Positions 51,006-64,000 are shown, numbered from the stretch's first letter. The stretch: DNA of 64,000 nucleotides from Apteryx mantelli (GCF_036417845.1 NC_089978.1:163429962-163493961); one strand, 5' to 3'. The notes: a model not told the origin generated them from the letters alone. Numbers and translations: made by a program.

Positions 51006-53276
51006 CACAAAGGCCAGGGCAGAATCTTAGTCATTAACTACATCTGTCATATCCATCTTGTGCCTCACAGCATCTGTCTTATCCTGTAATGGCCATTTAC
51101 CTGTTTCCTATCAGTGTCCTACCTTTAAGCTCAAGCTCAATACTTGCGATATTAATCAGTCACTTTCCTAATTACATCTGAAAGCTAATTATTTCTGTAG
51201 AGAACTTGTACCAACTACATTGTGGCAATAGCAGCACCAAGACCTAGTACAATTTAGGAGTGCTCTTCTCTCAGCTGGACTTGCTGAAACAGTGAAAGTG
51301 GATGTAACGGATACACACAGTCTCCAAAGTGTTCATGAGATGGGCAAATTCTTTCCGATTCTTGCCCTGAGATGTGGCCTCTTGCAGTTCTGCCAAGAGG
51401 TGTCTTAGGTAGAGGCATATTCCTTATGCCTTGTAGGTGACTCCTGTGGTTGTGTAAGCCACACACAGGCTGTGGCTCACGGACAGCTCAGACATGGTTC
51501 CTATGGCTGGAACTGTGTCCTGTGACAGCCAGTGGGGCTGACTGAAAAATCTGGGCAGGACAAGGAAGTGAGGCAGCTGTGCTGACATTGCCAAGTCATG
51601 GCAAAGGCCTGTGGAGTGTTCCAGTCCTTAGCGACCAGCTGATGCCCCAGGAGACCTCTACTCCTGTCCTGCCTGTGAGCCACTCCAGGACCTCCCACAG
51701 CTCTCAGAGAAAAGAAATGCATCATATACTCCTAGGGCAGGACATCTACCTACCTCTGAAGTTCACACTGATCTACAGCCTGTGGAACAGGAGACAGTTC
51801 TAGCTGCTCACAGAATCTAAAGTTGAAAGCAGTGAAGAAAACATGGAGAGGATGGAGGGTCTCTTCAGTTGCCCTTTTGTAATTCTATAGCCCATGCAAG
51901 AGCTGTTGGTTGTCCTTGACCTACCCAGAGAGGAATACCTCTGCTACAGGCTTTGGCAAGACGGTTCACAGTATCTTAAAACAACCTCTTCCTCCCTTCA
52001 CAGCACAATCATGGGAGAAAGATCTGCCCTCAGATGGGTGATAAAACCTTCCCAGATGATGCAGAGCCTGTCTGACAGAGAGCATCCAGCTGTAGCAGGA
52101 CCCTTCACTGTGTTAGACAGTGAGCAGATGCATAACAAGTGAACACCCTTGGTGGAGAGGGGAGCCTTAGGGATGTTTTCCATTCCTTCTGCTTGGGACT
52201 TGAGACATCTTCCCCACTGCATCTTCTCCTGTCAGAAAAGAATTCTGCAAAAGAGGAAAATTTCTGAAAACACCTCATTAATTTAGGACCCTTTAGTTCT
52301 GCTGATATTGCATGAGACTTTAGAATAGACTGAATAGACTTTTGAAAATGAGATGAATTTAGGCTTACTTAAGCACTTTCCCAGATTTATCCAAATTGCC
52401 TGCCTGAAGAGGGAGCATTTCAGGGCTGAGATTTATCAAAAAGAAATGTTGTTTTGAAGCAAATTTCCATCGAAAGAGAAAACTGAAAAGATAAATGATT
52501 TTGCATGAGAGGTGCTCAAATAGGGAAGGTTTCCTCAATAAAACAAGAACTGTCTGAGAGAGGCCCTTCTGCTTTCCTACTAGTTTTCATTAGAAAACAG
52601 AGAAAAAACGTTTCTTTAAAGAATGGAGAAAAGGAATGTATTCCAGTGTGATGTACTGCCACACAGTGAAATGTTTTTGTAGAGGCTTGCTCTGTGACAG
52701 CTGGTCCAACAGTTGTCTGCTGTGACAGGAAAAGTCAAAGTGGCCTATGCCTTGACATGACTTCAGCTGAATATGGGCACTTAGCCAGAAACTGCTCTTT
52801 GGTAAGATATACTGCCTCTGCCTGCCTGTTTGCCAGGAGGGGCAGAGAGGGAGCAGCTGAGTATATTGAATAAGGTCAAGCCAAGAGGCATCAAAGGTTA
52901 ATCTTCAGCTAGAGTCTATTTGCTTTCTCAAATCTGGAGAGAGCAGAGAAGAGAAAGTACAGACAAGTTTGCAGAAGCTGGAAAAAGCAAAGCAGACAGA
53001 CCCATTGCTGGGTAGGTCTGTCCTGAGAACAGGAAATGTTTCTCTGAGATTGTTTTAAAAGTGTCATTTTCTGCTTCTGCTCCAGAGGCCAGAGACAAGG
53101 AGCCTGACTATTTTTAAAGATGCAGTCTGACGCATTAGGAAGGACCTTGTGTGACATGATTGCCTGCTACAGTTAAAACGGACACCCTGACCCAGGAGAA
53201 GCATTCCAGCACTGTGCTCCTGAGCTAGGGTTCAGGTCATCTGCAAAGTTTCACTCTCTCTTTCTTAGAAGGAGGT

Positions 53277-53338
53277 AGAAAAGAAAAGAAAAGAAAAGAA
53301 AAGAAAAGAAAAGAAAAGAGAAAAGAAAGGCTTTAATT
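53277..53338. repeat. (AAAAG)n pentanucleotide microsatellite
   Basis: About ten tandem AAAAG/AAGAA units on the + strand, ending with AGAGAAAAGAAAGG interruptions. Intergenic, about 9.7 kb past the inferred RASD2 end. Confidence 0.95.
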
Positions 53339-55023
53339 TCAACCTGGGCAGAGGTAGTCCTGAGGAAACAAGGAAGACTTTGGGAAGCAAACACAGATTA
53401 ACACCTCTAGTGTTAGACTGGGACTGAATATGAGGAAGCAAGGTTATGTGGCATTCATCTCACTCTAAGCACTTATGATGAAGCAGGGGCTTACAACAAG
53501 CCACTTATAGAGATATATGTTCATATTCAGCAAGGTCAGAGGACTCCCAAAACTCTGAACCTTAACTTTGGACAAGCAAGTTAAAGTTAATTAGCCAGTG
53601 ACAGCACACCTTCCCTCTCAACTTTAAATCTGTTCAAGTGCCTTTATGTTCAACTGTATGGGCCTTTGTATTTCCTCAAAAAGTCCAAGGAGATAGCTAT
53701 GTCAGACATCTTCTTTAACTAACTGACTAGTGGTGCTATTCCTGAGGCCTGGGATTTGACAGCAGGCCAGCATTAGTAGTTGGGCATTAATGGCCTATAA
53801 CTTGCTGGGTTGATGTGAAAGTACCAATCCATGCAAGATATCACAGAGGCCTGCACCTCCAAATTAGCTGTGAGCATGTGTTGTCAAGATGAGCCCATAT
53901 TAGCATGCAATCTGAAGCAAGCCCAAAAAGCAGGAGGCACTGAACAAATGTCAGTGAATCTACTCGGATCTTTGAGAGTTAGCCAAAGACACTAGAAACT
54001 AATATTCCAAAGACTCATTCTTTTATATTTGACAAGAAAACTAGAGAAGTAGAACAGTGGTAAAAGTGCCAAGTTATTTACTGGAAGGACAGGTCTCATC
54101 ATTGGCTGAAGTCTTGACTTCTCCCCTAACCTGGGGAACTCAGCTTCCCAACTCTTGTTTTTTCACAGAAGCAGTAAATGTGCATTCAGGCAGGAGACTA
54201 AGAAATGGAAGCAACCAAAAAAAGTGGGAGGGGAGGGAGAGAGGGATGTCCATCTGGGTAATTACAGGCTCTGGGTGTTCTCCAGCTAGGAGGTAGAGCA
54301 ACATGAGCCTCTGACCAGCAGAGATGGAGAGATTATATGGGAGATTCCCACCTGCTGCTGGTTTCTCCTCCCTTCCATCAGGGTTGAGAGGTAAAGGGGG
54401 ATCAGCATATGCTGTTTCTATCTTTCCTTCTTCCCTGGTCCATTGTCACCTCTCAACCCGACACAGAAGAAAGGGATTGGAAACAGGAGTTCAAAATATC
54501 ATAAAGGGTTCAAAAAATCAAATATTCACAGACAAGAGATATCTTGACCTTGTCTATATTAATAAACTAAATGGTGACAGGGTATTATCCTGGACTCTGG
54601 AATTGAATCATCCATCATGTTAAGTTGCTTTTATGTTCCCAGTCACAATTTTGACCCAGAATAAGGGGGAGTCTCCCAGACAATTCCTGCAAGTGGTCTG
54701 GGAGTTAGCCCAGGCCAAGAACAATTCTTAATAAGCAGCTTACAAGCAGACACCCACTTCTGGAGGGTAATGAGTTTTAACAGAGTGGATGCAGACCTCT
54801 CCATTCCAGTTGGTTTCAGTGCCAGAGAAAGATCCTACATTTAATTTGCTAGCATAGCTGTAGCCTATAGTACCATGCAAGGGGAAGGGAAGGAAAGGTT
54901 ACAGGGTATGTAAGTATCTCTGATGTAACCTGCTCGTAGTGTGAAACAACATCATCCTTCCTATTTCTTTGATTAGCAGAGCCCTGGATGCTCACTTCAG
55001 CTCTATCTCTCTTTGCAAAATGA

Positions 55024-55081
55024 CCCACTGGTAAATTCATCCCGCTGGAAAATAAGTCCATTCGCCCACTGGAAAATAAGC
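55024..55081. repeat. degenerate short tandem repeat, three copies
   Basis: Three adjacent segments starting at 55024, 55041 and 55065 share the pattern CCCACTGGAAAATAAG. The first two extend by a few extra bases. The unit is about 17-24 nt. Probably slippage, no function seen. Confidence 0.75.
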
Positions 55082-57384
55082 TAGACCAGTCTGTGGAACT
55101 CACCTTTTTTCAGAGACTGAAGAGAAACAGCAGTGCATTTCTACATCTAGCTCTCTGGAGGGGCAAAAACCAAAAAGCAGTGGGGAGGAGAAAGAGAAGG
55201 GTGGTCAGAAGGAATAGAAAATAGGGAGCAAGGGCAGGTCTTACAAGGCTAGATTGCTGACTCTAACCATGCTTTAAGGGTCTCATGCCAATTTACAATG
55301 TCCTGCTGATGCTACACAAAGTGCCTAAATGTAGTTGAACAAGTCAAGTTTCAAACCTTCAATTCCATTCATCTTTTGCATCAGAAGTACTTGGAGCAAA
55401 ACAACAGTAAATTAGTGCCAGCTCTCCTGCTGAGATAATTCAGCGTATCTTTCCCAGCCCAGCAGGGTTTGATTTTTTGTGTCGATTACATATTGTGATT
55501 AATATGGAGGCATTTGCTCATTTAACAGCAAAAAAAATAAAAACTAGAAACTTCACCAAATAGGGCTTTTGGAGGGGGAAACTTGCCTTGTTTATTCCTC
55601 TCCACTCAGTGAACCACTAGCTTCAATGCAGAACTGAAGCCAGCAATGGGCAATTATATAAATAGATTGATAGATCTGCTCTGTTTCATCCTCACATATC
55701 TATTGGGGTACATCTAAACTCTGAACGAGTTGTCAGTCACCTTGGTGCTTGATATTGTCCCTACCTCCCACACCACTGATTAGTGTCACTCACTGAATGA
55801 GCAGGAAGGGCGCGGAGGCAGATTCTGCCAGCAGTAAGAGACTGGCTTCAAATCAAGTCTGTGAAATACCGCCTAAGATTCATGCCTTGTAGCTGGAGGG
55901 AGGAGGACAGGAAAACATCTTTCAATTGAAGAACTCATGGCTGCTTTCGTTGCTAGTAAAAAATAAATGGTCAAGTTTACCAAAGGAGAGCCAAGGAGGA
56001 AGGCTGAGTTAGGAGCATGTGTAATGTTTTGGCAATCAGTTGGTTCAAGGTCAGGGGCTGGGGGAATATACTGGGAAATTATGCTCCTTTGGCAGGGGGG
56101 AGGGGGTCCCTGTGAAGGCAAGTGATCAAGAACCTTTTGCCAGAGATAGCTAGATTGTTTTTATGAGATTAGATCTACATGGCAGGAGTTCAAGAGACTT
56201 TTCAGTAAGATACAGAGGTAGGGAGGAGAATGGGAGGGAGGTGGGAGGCTAATTTCCATGTCTGCATGTTGACAGTCAGTATCTTGGAAGCTCTATACAG
56301 AAGGCTTTTGCCAAAGATTGGTCTAAAGAGATGTGACACTCAGTAGCTAGAAATGATGCTGAGGTGCAATGATCTGGACTGGAATCTCTCCAAAGCATGA
56401 GCATGATGGAAAATTGGAGCTGTGGTCCCCAACCTGGGAAAGGATTTATTTGGATATTATAGAGTTTGGAGGGGGTTGGGGGTGGTTCCCAAATGGAATT
56501 TGATTGAAGATGAATATCAGGAATTTATGCCTCAGATTGGGGTGAGACAGAAACATCTTTGTTGCTTAGTGGTTATTCAGTGCACTTGGAGCAAGGAATT
56601 TCGGGGCAGGAGGAGGGAAAGTCCTGTATGAAACAGCACAGAGATTTAATCATTTAGTATCAGTTCCACCTTCTGCAAAACTAGGCTATTAATACTGCTG
56701 AGATAGACACTGCGAGGCTTTGAAATGTTTGAAAAGGGGGATAAGGGGACACCAGCTAGCTCAGTCCCAAGAGACACCTGGAAGTCAAACAACAGTCAGC
56801 ATGGTACTGACTGGTGCTGAGCACCCACCACTTTCACTGCCTGCAGTGGGATTGAAGCTGGGGGGAGCCTTGCTAACTTGTTGGACTGGGCTTTTAAAAG
56901 AGCCATGTCATCTGAGTCTGCCATCTCCCAGAAGAGGGGCCTGGACAAGGTAGATTTTGCTGTGGGAAGGGAAGAGTTAAGGAGAGAGGATATAAAAGAA
57001 ATGGACAGCTGGGGGAGAGCTCTTAAGGGTTGGGGTGGATGCTCCAGCAGTCAGGGAAAAGGAAGTAGTGGGTGCAGGAGCTACTTTTCCCAACATTAGT
57101 CATCACCTCCACACACCAAACTGTCAGCAGCTCCAGTCAGCCTAACCTTCAAGGGTTCTGGTGGAAGTAAGTCAGCAGTCAGATCAGGGCTGGCTGATGT
57201 CTTTCTAGCAATCTGCTGCTCTAGACAGCTGCCTGTGTTGCCTATACCAGATCCACCTCAACTTGCTTTTGCTGTAGGGCATGTAAAAGCAACAGTTCCT
57301 GTGCCATGCTGGCCCTCCTCTGCCAGCCTGTATATCCTCAGGCTTTTCTAGAAGCAGCCTGTTGCTTTTCTGTCTTATACTCCC

Positions 57385-57487
57385 AGACTGCTCTTGGAGG
57401 CAGGGAATATCTTTTTATTGTGGGTTTATACACTGCCTAGCACATAAGAGTCCACCCCCTCCCTGGGGTTCTAAATACAACACACAA
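57385..57487 (+). mobile_element. amniote MIR-type SINE tail
   Basis: CTCTTGGAGGCAGGGAATAT, CTTTTTATTGTGGGTTTATA, CACTGCCTAGCACATAAGAG and CCCTGGGGTTCTAAATACAA follow the same element in forward orientation: GGGGCAGGGACTGTCTTTTT, GTACAGCGCCTAGCACAATG, GGGGCTCCTAGG, AATACAA. Confidence 0.78.
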
Positions 57488-59775
57488 AACCATTGCTACC
57501 ATCAAAAGGACATTGTCAGATGACATAGAGCTAGAAATTATAAAGGAGCTTGATTCTGCGCCCTCCAAAATCGCTGACAAAACTCTGTCAGGGCAGGGGT
57601 CCTTTTTAAAGTAGTGCTGGGGTTCTTTCATGTGAGACCCACTCTTTGAGGAACTGATCATTTCTCTGTCAAACAAAAGCCATAAAACTGGATTCCATAC
57701 ACAAATGACTCAATCCAGGAATAGATGTCCAATTAAGGGAAAATATGTTTCCAAAACTCATTTTGTCTCCTACAGTTTATAAACTTTCTTTTTTTTTAAA
57801 TGGCTCTTCATGTCAGTCAATTTTGGGTTGTTTTATTTTTAACTGAGTCAGTAAACTCCTATACACCAAAGCCCCTACTTAGAAAGAACAGTCTCTGCTG
57901 TTCTGTGCTTTTTTTTAATAGCAGAACAGCTATCACTTTTTCCACTCTATCTCTATGCCCAAAATTCTCTCGTTCCGTTGTGATTCAGTGGAGCTATGAT
58001 CTGTTTTTAAGGGAAGCTCCAGAGACTCAGAAGACCTCAAGAGCAGGCCCTGTGAGTCTTCCAGTACTGTTAAGGATGATAAAGATAAGCCAAAAGTTTT
58101 AAGATGAGAAGAGATCAGTTCAATGATCTAATTTACACCCATAAGAAGTACATCCAACAATCCCACCATCAAATCAAATTACCAAGGCTGAGAGTTCACA
58201 GTGCAGATCCTTACTTGCAGCAGAGATCCCTGCAGAGATAGATAGCATTGGGCAGACAACCAAAAAGGCAGAGTCCCTACCTCACGATAATCATTCCTTG
58301 GAGATGCTGAAGACAACAGGACATACGGCATGAGGAAGGCAAAGCTGCTTGGAGCAGGGTGCATGCTGGGAGTGGTCTGATTGCTTGGGATGTTTGGGTG
58401 CTACTTCTTTTCTCTGGACTTGTTGAGCCTCAGTGTCTCTGGGTTATGGTTCTTCAGTAAGTGCTGAGTCAGAGGGAAGTGAGGAATGCTATCCTTCCCA
58501 GGCCTTGAGCAGGAACTGAAAAGGTTCCTGGAGAAGTGTGCTTTGCAGAAGTGCTGTGATGAAGAGAGCAATGTTGGACACACATTGTTCAGCTGTCTGG
58601 CATCAGATTTCACCAGGATTTCAGTTCTTTCCTCCTCAGTCCCCCAATACGTCAGACTTCAGTGCAGGAGGGTTGGCATCCTGGGACAGCAAGGTCCCAT
58701 GGCAGGAGGAAGGCCTCACTGCAGATGAAGGCGGCACTCCTCTGACTGGGGTCCTACCATGTGACTCAGCTCAGCACAGAGGCCTCTCTCTTGCTCTGAG
58801 AAGCCATGCACCCACTCTAGCTGGCATCAGTTACAGCCAGCCAGCTGCCTGACCCACACAAGAAAGGCATGGTGCTGCAAGGGAACGACGTAGAGATCCA
58901 GCCACAGGAGAGTGCGTGGCAAGCAGTAGGTGTGTGAGACTTGATGGGGGGTGTTTGGAAGTTCCAAAATGCACTTGAAAAAAAAAAGGGGGCCTTGGTA
59001 CTCCAGAGAAGCAAGGTTTCTCAGGACTTTGGGCACAACCTTACAGAGTGGCACTGAGCAAGAGTTCACAGGGCAATGATATAATGAGAAGAGGACAGAG
59101 GCTTGGAGGCATCAGCAGGGGACCAGAGGAAGGGTGAGGAGGAGAGGGCAGAGTCGCCTTTGCACCACGTAAAATATGGATTTGTGCCACTGTTAAGCTC
59201 ATCCAAGCCCCTCTGGGTTTCTGTGTGAGATCATGGGGCTGGCCTGCTGACCCTCAATATGAATGCTCTCCTGCAGTTGTTTCCAGCCTGAGGACACCTA
59301 TCGGTCTGTAGACTACCCTGAAAGAAAAGAAAGAAAAAAGCACATTGCCAGTAAATTCAGCACCGCTGCCAGTTCAGAAATGCTTAGGAGTCGACAAACA
59401 GGTCGAAGAACATTACCCGAAAGTCAATCAGCCTCCTAAAATCCTTGCTGGGCTTCTGTTTCAGTACAGAGCTGCTCTGCACGAGTCAGTATGCAGAAGA
59501 AAAGCAGCAGGTCTGCTGGGCCAGCAGCGGGAGAGAGGCAGGGCAGGATGAACGTGAAGGAAGGGGGTGGGAAGCTGAGGAAGGGGGCAGTGCTTTTTCT
59601 CATGATGACTGCTGCCAAAACCAAGTTTCTCACATTCTTCCTCAGCAGCTGGGAGCAGGGCTTGCACAGCAAAGCTTGCAGCCGCTTCTCCCCTCGCCTG
59701 GACAGCATTTCACATTTCATAGGCACTGTCCCGTGGGACTGTCTCTGAGAGAGATTAAAAATAGAAGAGGCCAAA

Positions 59776-59801
59776 CCCCCCCCCCACACACACACACACA
59801 A
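59776..59801. repeat. poly(C) plus (CA)n simple repeat
   Basis: A run of ten C is followed by about eight CA units. It directly abuts the CpG-rich block that starts at 59821. Confidence 0.95.
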
Positions 59802-59820
59802 AATAAAAGTGGTGACAGGC

Positions 59821-60195
59821 CAGCGGCCGCAGGAGCTGGCTCCATTTAAGCACCGGCGCACATGGGGAAAGGGATACACCGACACCTTGGTGTGGTTGTG
59901 CCACCTCTGATGTGAAAAGCCACAGGGGGCCAGAGAGGGGCCAGGCGGTGTGGCCCGGCAGCGAGGACCCCCCCAGCACCGGGCAGCCATGCTTCCTCCC
60001 TGCGGCACCAGTCGGCGGGGCGCGTGAGGCCCGTGGATGCCACCTCGTGGTGCCTCCCCACCCGTGATGGCCACCCCATCCCCAGAGGCAGGAGGCCGCG
60101 GGCAGACCCACTGATGCAGCGGCAGGGCCACGGGCCGGACCCTGCATGCCGTGGCCCCTCCAGGCCGGCCACTGTCCCTCTCCGGGGGGGCAGGA
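59821..60195. promoter_or_regulatory. isolated CpG-rich block, candidate CpG island
   Basis: I count about 25 CpG dinucleotides in roughly 375 nt, including a NotI site (GCGGCCGC at 59824-59831). The rest of the window is strongly CpG-poor. GC content is high. Open frames run through it on both strands, one of 268 codons on the minus strand. None matches a protein I recognise, and that frame also runs through the simple repeat. An AATAAA lies just after it on the + strand at 60231-60236. It could be a promoter or enhancer for an unannotated transcript, or a GC-rich insertion. Confidence 0.55.
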
Positions 60196-60239
60196 GGGAA
60201 GGGCCAGGCTCTGTGTGGCAAGGGGAGCCAAATAAAAAG

Positions 60240-63200
60240 CAAATTCTTACATTGAGGGACTAGATTTTTCTGAGGGGAAGTGCAGAAACTTTGGGAAAGG
60301 ACTTTTCATCTTTTTTAACCACAGGAGAAAAAAGTCATCGTTACCTCACCACAGCTCAGTTAAAAGCAATTCCCTACAATAAAGGGTGTCAATACAGCCA
60401 GAAGCACATATATTCAGGGTGCAAAGGTTCATTTGTCCCATTAGTGCGCTCTGACCCATGAGAGTGCAGCTGTACAAATACAGCAGCAGCAGCTCCTGGG
60501 GCAGCCTCCCCCGTGGGCTCCCTGCTCGTCGGGACTGCATTTCTCTTCCTGAGGCCAAGCTTGGCTCGCAGTTCCCAGGGGCCTATCTTTCCCAGGGGAC
60601 TAGGGAGGAATTTTCCAGCAAAAAATGGTTCATATCAGCATATGTCAGTTTGTCAAACCTGATACTTTTTGAGGAAAGCTGCTTTACCACTTCATAGGGA
60701 AAGCTCAGTGATGTACTGGTAGCTAAAAACCTGAGTAAACACTCATTTGCTATGCATGTCAGGTGGGTGAATTCTATATTGTGAAATTAGATAGGGGCAA
60801 GGTCTGTGTCTACATGCAGTTTGCCCTGGCCACATTATGGGAATGTTTCTGTGGTCTAGCATGGAATTTCTGGTCAAAACAAGAGGGAAAGCAAAATAAA
60901 AGTCACTGTTTGCGGATGGTAGTCAGGCAGACATTACCTTCTATCTCACTTCAGAGTGCTTGGCTGACACTCAGGGGAATGATGAAGTTTCCAAAGACCA
61001 GGAAAAGATGACAATAATGAGTTGTTAAGCTTTATTCTAAACATAATTCTGAGGTATCGATGCACCAGTGGAATTGAAAGAAAGGTCTAATAACTTCATT
61101 TTAAATGAATAGTTCTTGACCTTCTTAGTCACTGGACTCAATGCAGTGAGTTAAGGCTGAGAGAGTAAGACCACCTGCATTTGAAAATGTCTCTTCCCAA
61201 AGAGTAATTTGACGCTGTTTGCCTTGACAGTAAATGTGACCGTTCTGCCCATTATGTCTACTCAATGAAAAGTCTATTGTGATGGAATCAACCATCATAT
61301 GTATGACTAAGCACCTGTCACAGGACTTTCATGTCTGTCTCAGTATATCTGGTGTGCCTTGCAAGTGCAGGTATCCAGACTTTTTCCTAGTCCTTGTCTT
61401 CAAAGATGACAATGTAGATAAGTCAGATTTGGCAAAGGAATTTCTTGTGTAGTCTGAAATAAACAGAAGAGAGGCAAAGAAAAAAATCTGATCTCTTCAG
61501 AAGTTTGCTTTAGATTCTTTAGGAAGGCAAATTCCCTCCTGCCTGTATGTTCCACAAGTGATACTGCTTTTCCTGGCAAAGAAAAGACTGCATTAGACCA
61601 GAGAGCAGCATCCTGTCAACCCAAGATCCAAATCTGGGGTTCAGCTCCTCTGAGAGGCTACAATTCTCTTAGCCCATGCTGTGATATGGGCTGCCATATG
61701 GCATGGCATCAGGTGTATTATCCTCTAGAGAAAATACATGTCCTTCTGTTGCTTCTTCTTCCCCATTACAAATCCAAATAAAACCTTTTCCTTAAAACCT
61801 GAGAGAATGAAACAAATTGCAACATTTACTCCAAAAAATACCCATAGAAAAAGTCTTTGAACTTTCTATTTTTGTTCTTTGTGGCTTCAATGCAAATGTG
61901 CCCTGGACAAATCTTGGTAAGAACATTCATAGGAACACTTGTGTTTGGTGTGCTGTATAGTAGTAGATTTACACATCCTGGTGTGACTAGGTGTGAGCCT
62001 CATGTCTTGGGACATCAGATCTCTTTGGATACTTTTCTTTTCCTGACCCTGGAAATTCTCACATCCCATAGTGACCCACATGTTTTGATAACATAAGCAG
62101 CTGTTCCACATCTGCTTTGTCCACATCCAGTGGTCTGTCCTCACTGTGTTACCTCAAATGACAATCACTGGAAGTGCTATGGTGGCCCTTCCTATCTTAA
62201 ACTAGAATAAAAGATTCTTTTTTTCTTCTTTAGGAAGAAGTAGAGGTTTTCTCTAAGGTCTGACGTCAACTTGTCTGTCCTCCAGTACTGCATGGCTGAA
62301 GAATTTCCCTTCATAAACTTTGAGCTGAGCTCATAATTAAACTAATGCTCAGTATGTCATACCTTTTTCATCAGCAACTGAATTTAGTGTTGTTACAATC
62401 TTCATCTCCTTCCCCTGGCTGTTCTGTAATCCCTCCAAGTTGCCTCTTCTTCTGGCACTCCCTGCCTAGTTGAATCAGTCTTTCAAGTCCTTTATGCCAC
62501 AGTGCCTATCCCAGCAGAGACAGTGTATTGTCTTTCACTAACGCACAAAAGGAATTGCATGAAGACAGGTAGATATGATTTGAGTGCATTTTGTGTCTGA
62601 CCAATGTTGCTTCTGTACAGTTTAAAGCTGTGTTGGGTGTATGTGGTTATGTAGTGAAATAATGTCACATTACCTTGTGGAACAGGACATGGTAATTGGA
62701 AGCAAATGACCCAAAGACTATCTTTCATCTGAGTTTTAAATGGCTTTTCCTGGAGCAGGTTACACCCAGAAGAGAAATGGCTGGAGTCAGCAATTGCATT
62801 TTGGGAAAGCTATGCTTGCACCCAAGTCTTCTTGAGGTACACAAGAAATTGCTCTACAAAAATTGGATATGTTTTTCTATAGCAGTTGTTTCAATGCAAA
62901 GGTGAACCTACAGCAGCTAGCAGGCAGATAGCTTAAGGAATGACAGCCTTCCTGATCGCATTTAATTTTAACCTTATTTCACACTCATGTGGTGTGAAGC
63001 TCTTGCAACATAACTATCAGATTGCTTCTGCCTTAGGGGGAAATGGCCATGGTGCAGCCTTCAGTGCCAGCAACAAGCTGACTCAGCAAGGTTGTCTAGC
63101 TCTCTGGTGTAGGGGCTGTTCATTTTTGCTCTCTTGTACTTTGTTCAAACACACTGTCAGCCCTCCACCAATTATAATAAAGGCAATACCTCAAAGAAAT

Positions 63201-64000
63201 TGAAGGTCCTTCATTGAGAAAGCACAGGTTTTCTTTCCTGTACAAAAAAATGGTGTCTTGAGGAGGCTAGGAAAGATGCTGTATAATAAAATTATGAAGC
63301 CAGTCATATGTAGGTGGAGATCTGAACAGCCCATTGCTGTCTGTGGTCAAGGAGCAGGTTGAACCTAAAGATCCAAAAAACTCACCCCCTCCAATTATTC
63401 CAGTGTAAGATCTGGTTAGATGTTGCAGTGTGAGCAGCTGTCTCACACTTAGGATGTTGGCAGCAACAGTTATCTGAGTGGGAGAAAGAGTCTTGACAGC
63501 ATGGATATCTTGATTTGAAAAGGACTTCAGGATTTTTGGGGAATACAAGAAATCTCTTGTACTTGAGCCAGACAATGTCTCCTCCAGTAATGCAGGTGAC
63601 AACATCCCAAGGAAACAAAGAGAAGAAAGATGAGGTCATTGTTAATTAAATCTCTTTTTTTTTTCTCTCTCTCTCATAAGCTGTTGGTTTTCATTGCTCA
63701 GTTCCTCAGAGGACTGTTTCCTGAATCAGTGGTACTATGGTACCAGGTGTGACTCAGACTGCTATTTGGCTAATGTTTGGTACATCACTCCTAGACTTTC
63801 TCTGCAGCCTGGATGGGCAAATATGTTTCTCATTCCTGTCTCTCTCAGAGGCCAAATCTGAATTATTCAGAAATATTTCAGAAAAAAACAAAACAAAACA
63901 AGTGAAATCATGACGACTAGTTTGGGCTGTACTGTAGTTTTGCATTAATTACTCAGTAAAAAGGAATTTTCTTCGGAGACAATGGTCTGCAACTCAAGGA
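60240..64000. other. intergenic, no gene seen
   Basis: AT-rich sequence with a T/CT-rich run near 63.65 kb and an A/C-rich run near 63.88 kb. No exon, RNA gene or mobile element recognised. Confidence 0.6.

Larger units (their letters stand above)
44524..59775. other. intergenic, no gene seen
   Basis: This region lies downstream of RASD2 and the CR1 fragment. It contains three MIR-type relics, the AAAAG tract, a poly(A) run and a small tandem repeat. I looked for myoglobin exons, the expected downstream neighbour, and recognised none on either strand. Confidence 0.6.

Noticed and set aside
56041-56110. G-run cluster with G-quadruplex potential
   Set aside because: G-runs are spaced irregularly and no promoter or transcript is nearby. 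Not distinct enough to report as a feature.
59436-60242. 268-codon open frame on the minus strand
   Set aside because: It runs through the CpG-rich block and the (CA)n/poly(C) repeat. GC-rich sequence lowers stop-codon frequency, and other frames in the block are open too. No domain is recognisable.
44100-64000. Search for myoglobin (MB) exons downstream of RASD2
   Set aside because: Expected from synteny, but no globin-like translation was recognised on either strand. The gene probably lies beyond the window.

Overview
The window is vertebrate nuclear DNA, most likely from a bird. It has intron-split coding sequence, very low gene density, CpG depletion, a CR1 non-LTR retrotransposon 3' end of the avian/reptilian type, and many decayed MIR-like SINE relics. 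Only one protein-coding gene is supported. I recognise it as RASD2 (Rhes), a Ras-family small GTPase, on the + strand. Its two coding exons (39389-39659 and 41227-41756) join in phase 1 into 801 nt, encoding 266 residues with all the GTPase motifs and a C-terminal CTIQ prenylation box.

Layout. 1 to about 34.5 kb is a gene desert with relics of old SINEs and a possible DNA-transposon palindrome, and no recognisable exon. About 34.5-35.3 kb is the best candidate for the RASD2 promoter and noncoding first exon: a CCAAT box, a CACCC box, a purine-rich stretch and two good splice donors. 35.3-39.38 kb is the putative first intron, holding MIR-like copies and a (TG)n microsatellite. 39.38-39.66 kb is coding exon 1, 39.66-41.23 kb the coding intron, and 41.23-41.76 kb coding exon 2. 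The 3' UTR probably runs to about 43.63 kb; it contains a UG-repeat tract and several poly(A) signals. A CR1 fragment lies at 44.27-44.52 kb in reverse orientation. From 44.5 to 64 kb there is no recognisable gene, only SINE relics, simple repeats and one isolated CpG-rich block at 59.82-60.19 kb.

From general knowledge of synteny, RASD2 lies between MCM5 and MB (myoglobin) in amniotes. I could not see exons of either, so both would be outside the window.

I found no operon, CRISPR array, intact transposon or novel multi-gene system. The points most worth checking are the isolated CpG-rich block, the UG-repeat 3' UTR, the alternative first-exon and poly(A) choices, and the ancient SINE copies around RASD2. 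Repeat-family names rest on recognising consensus-like wording by eye; I ran no alignment.
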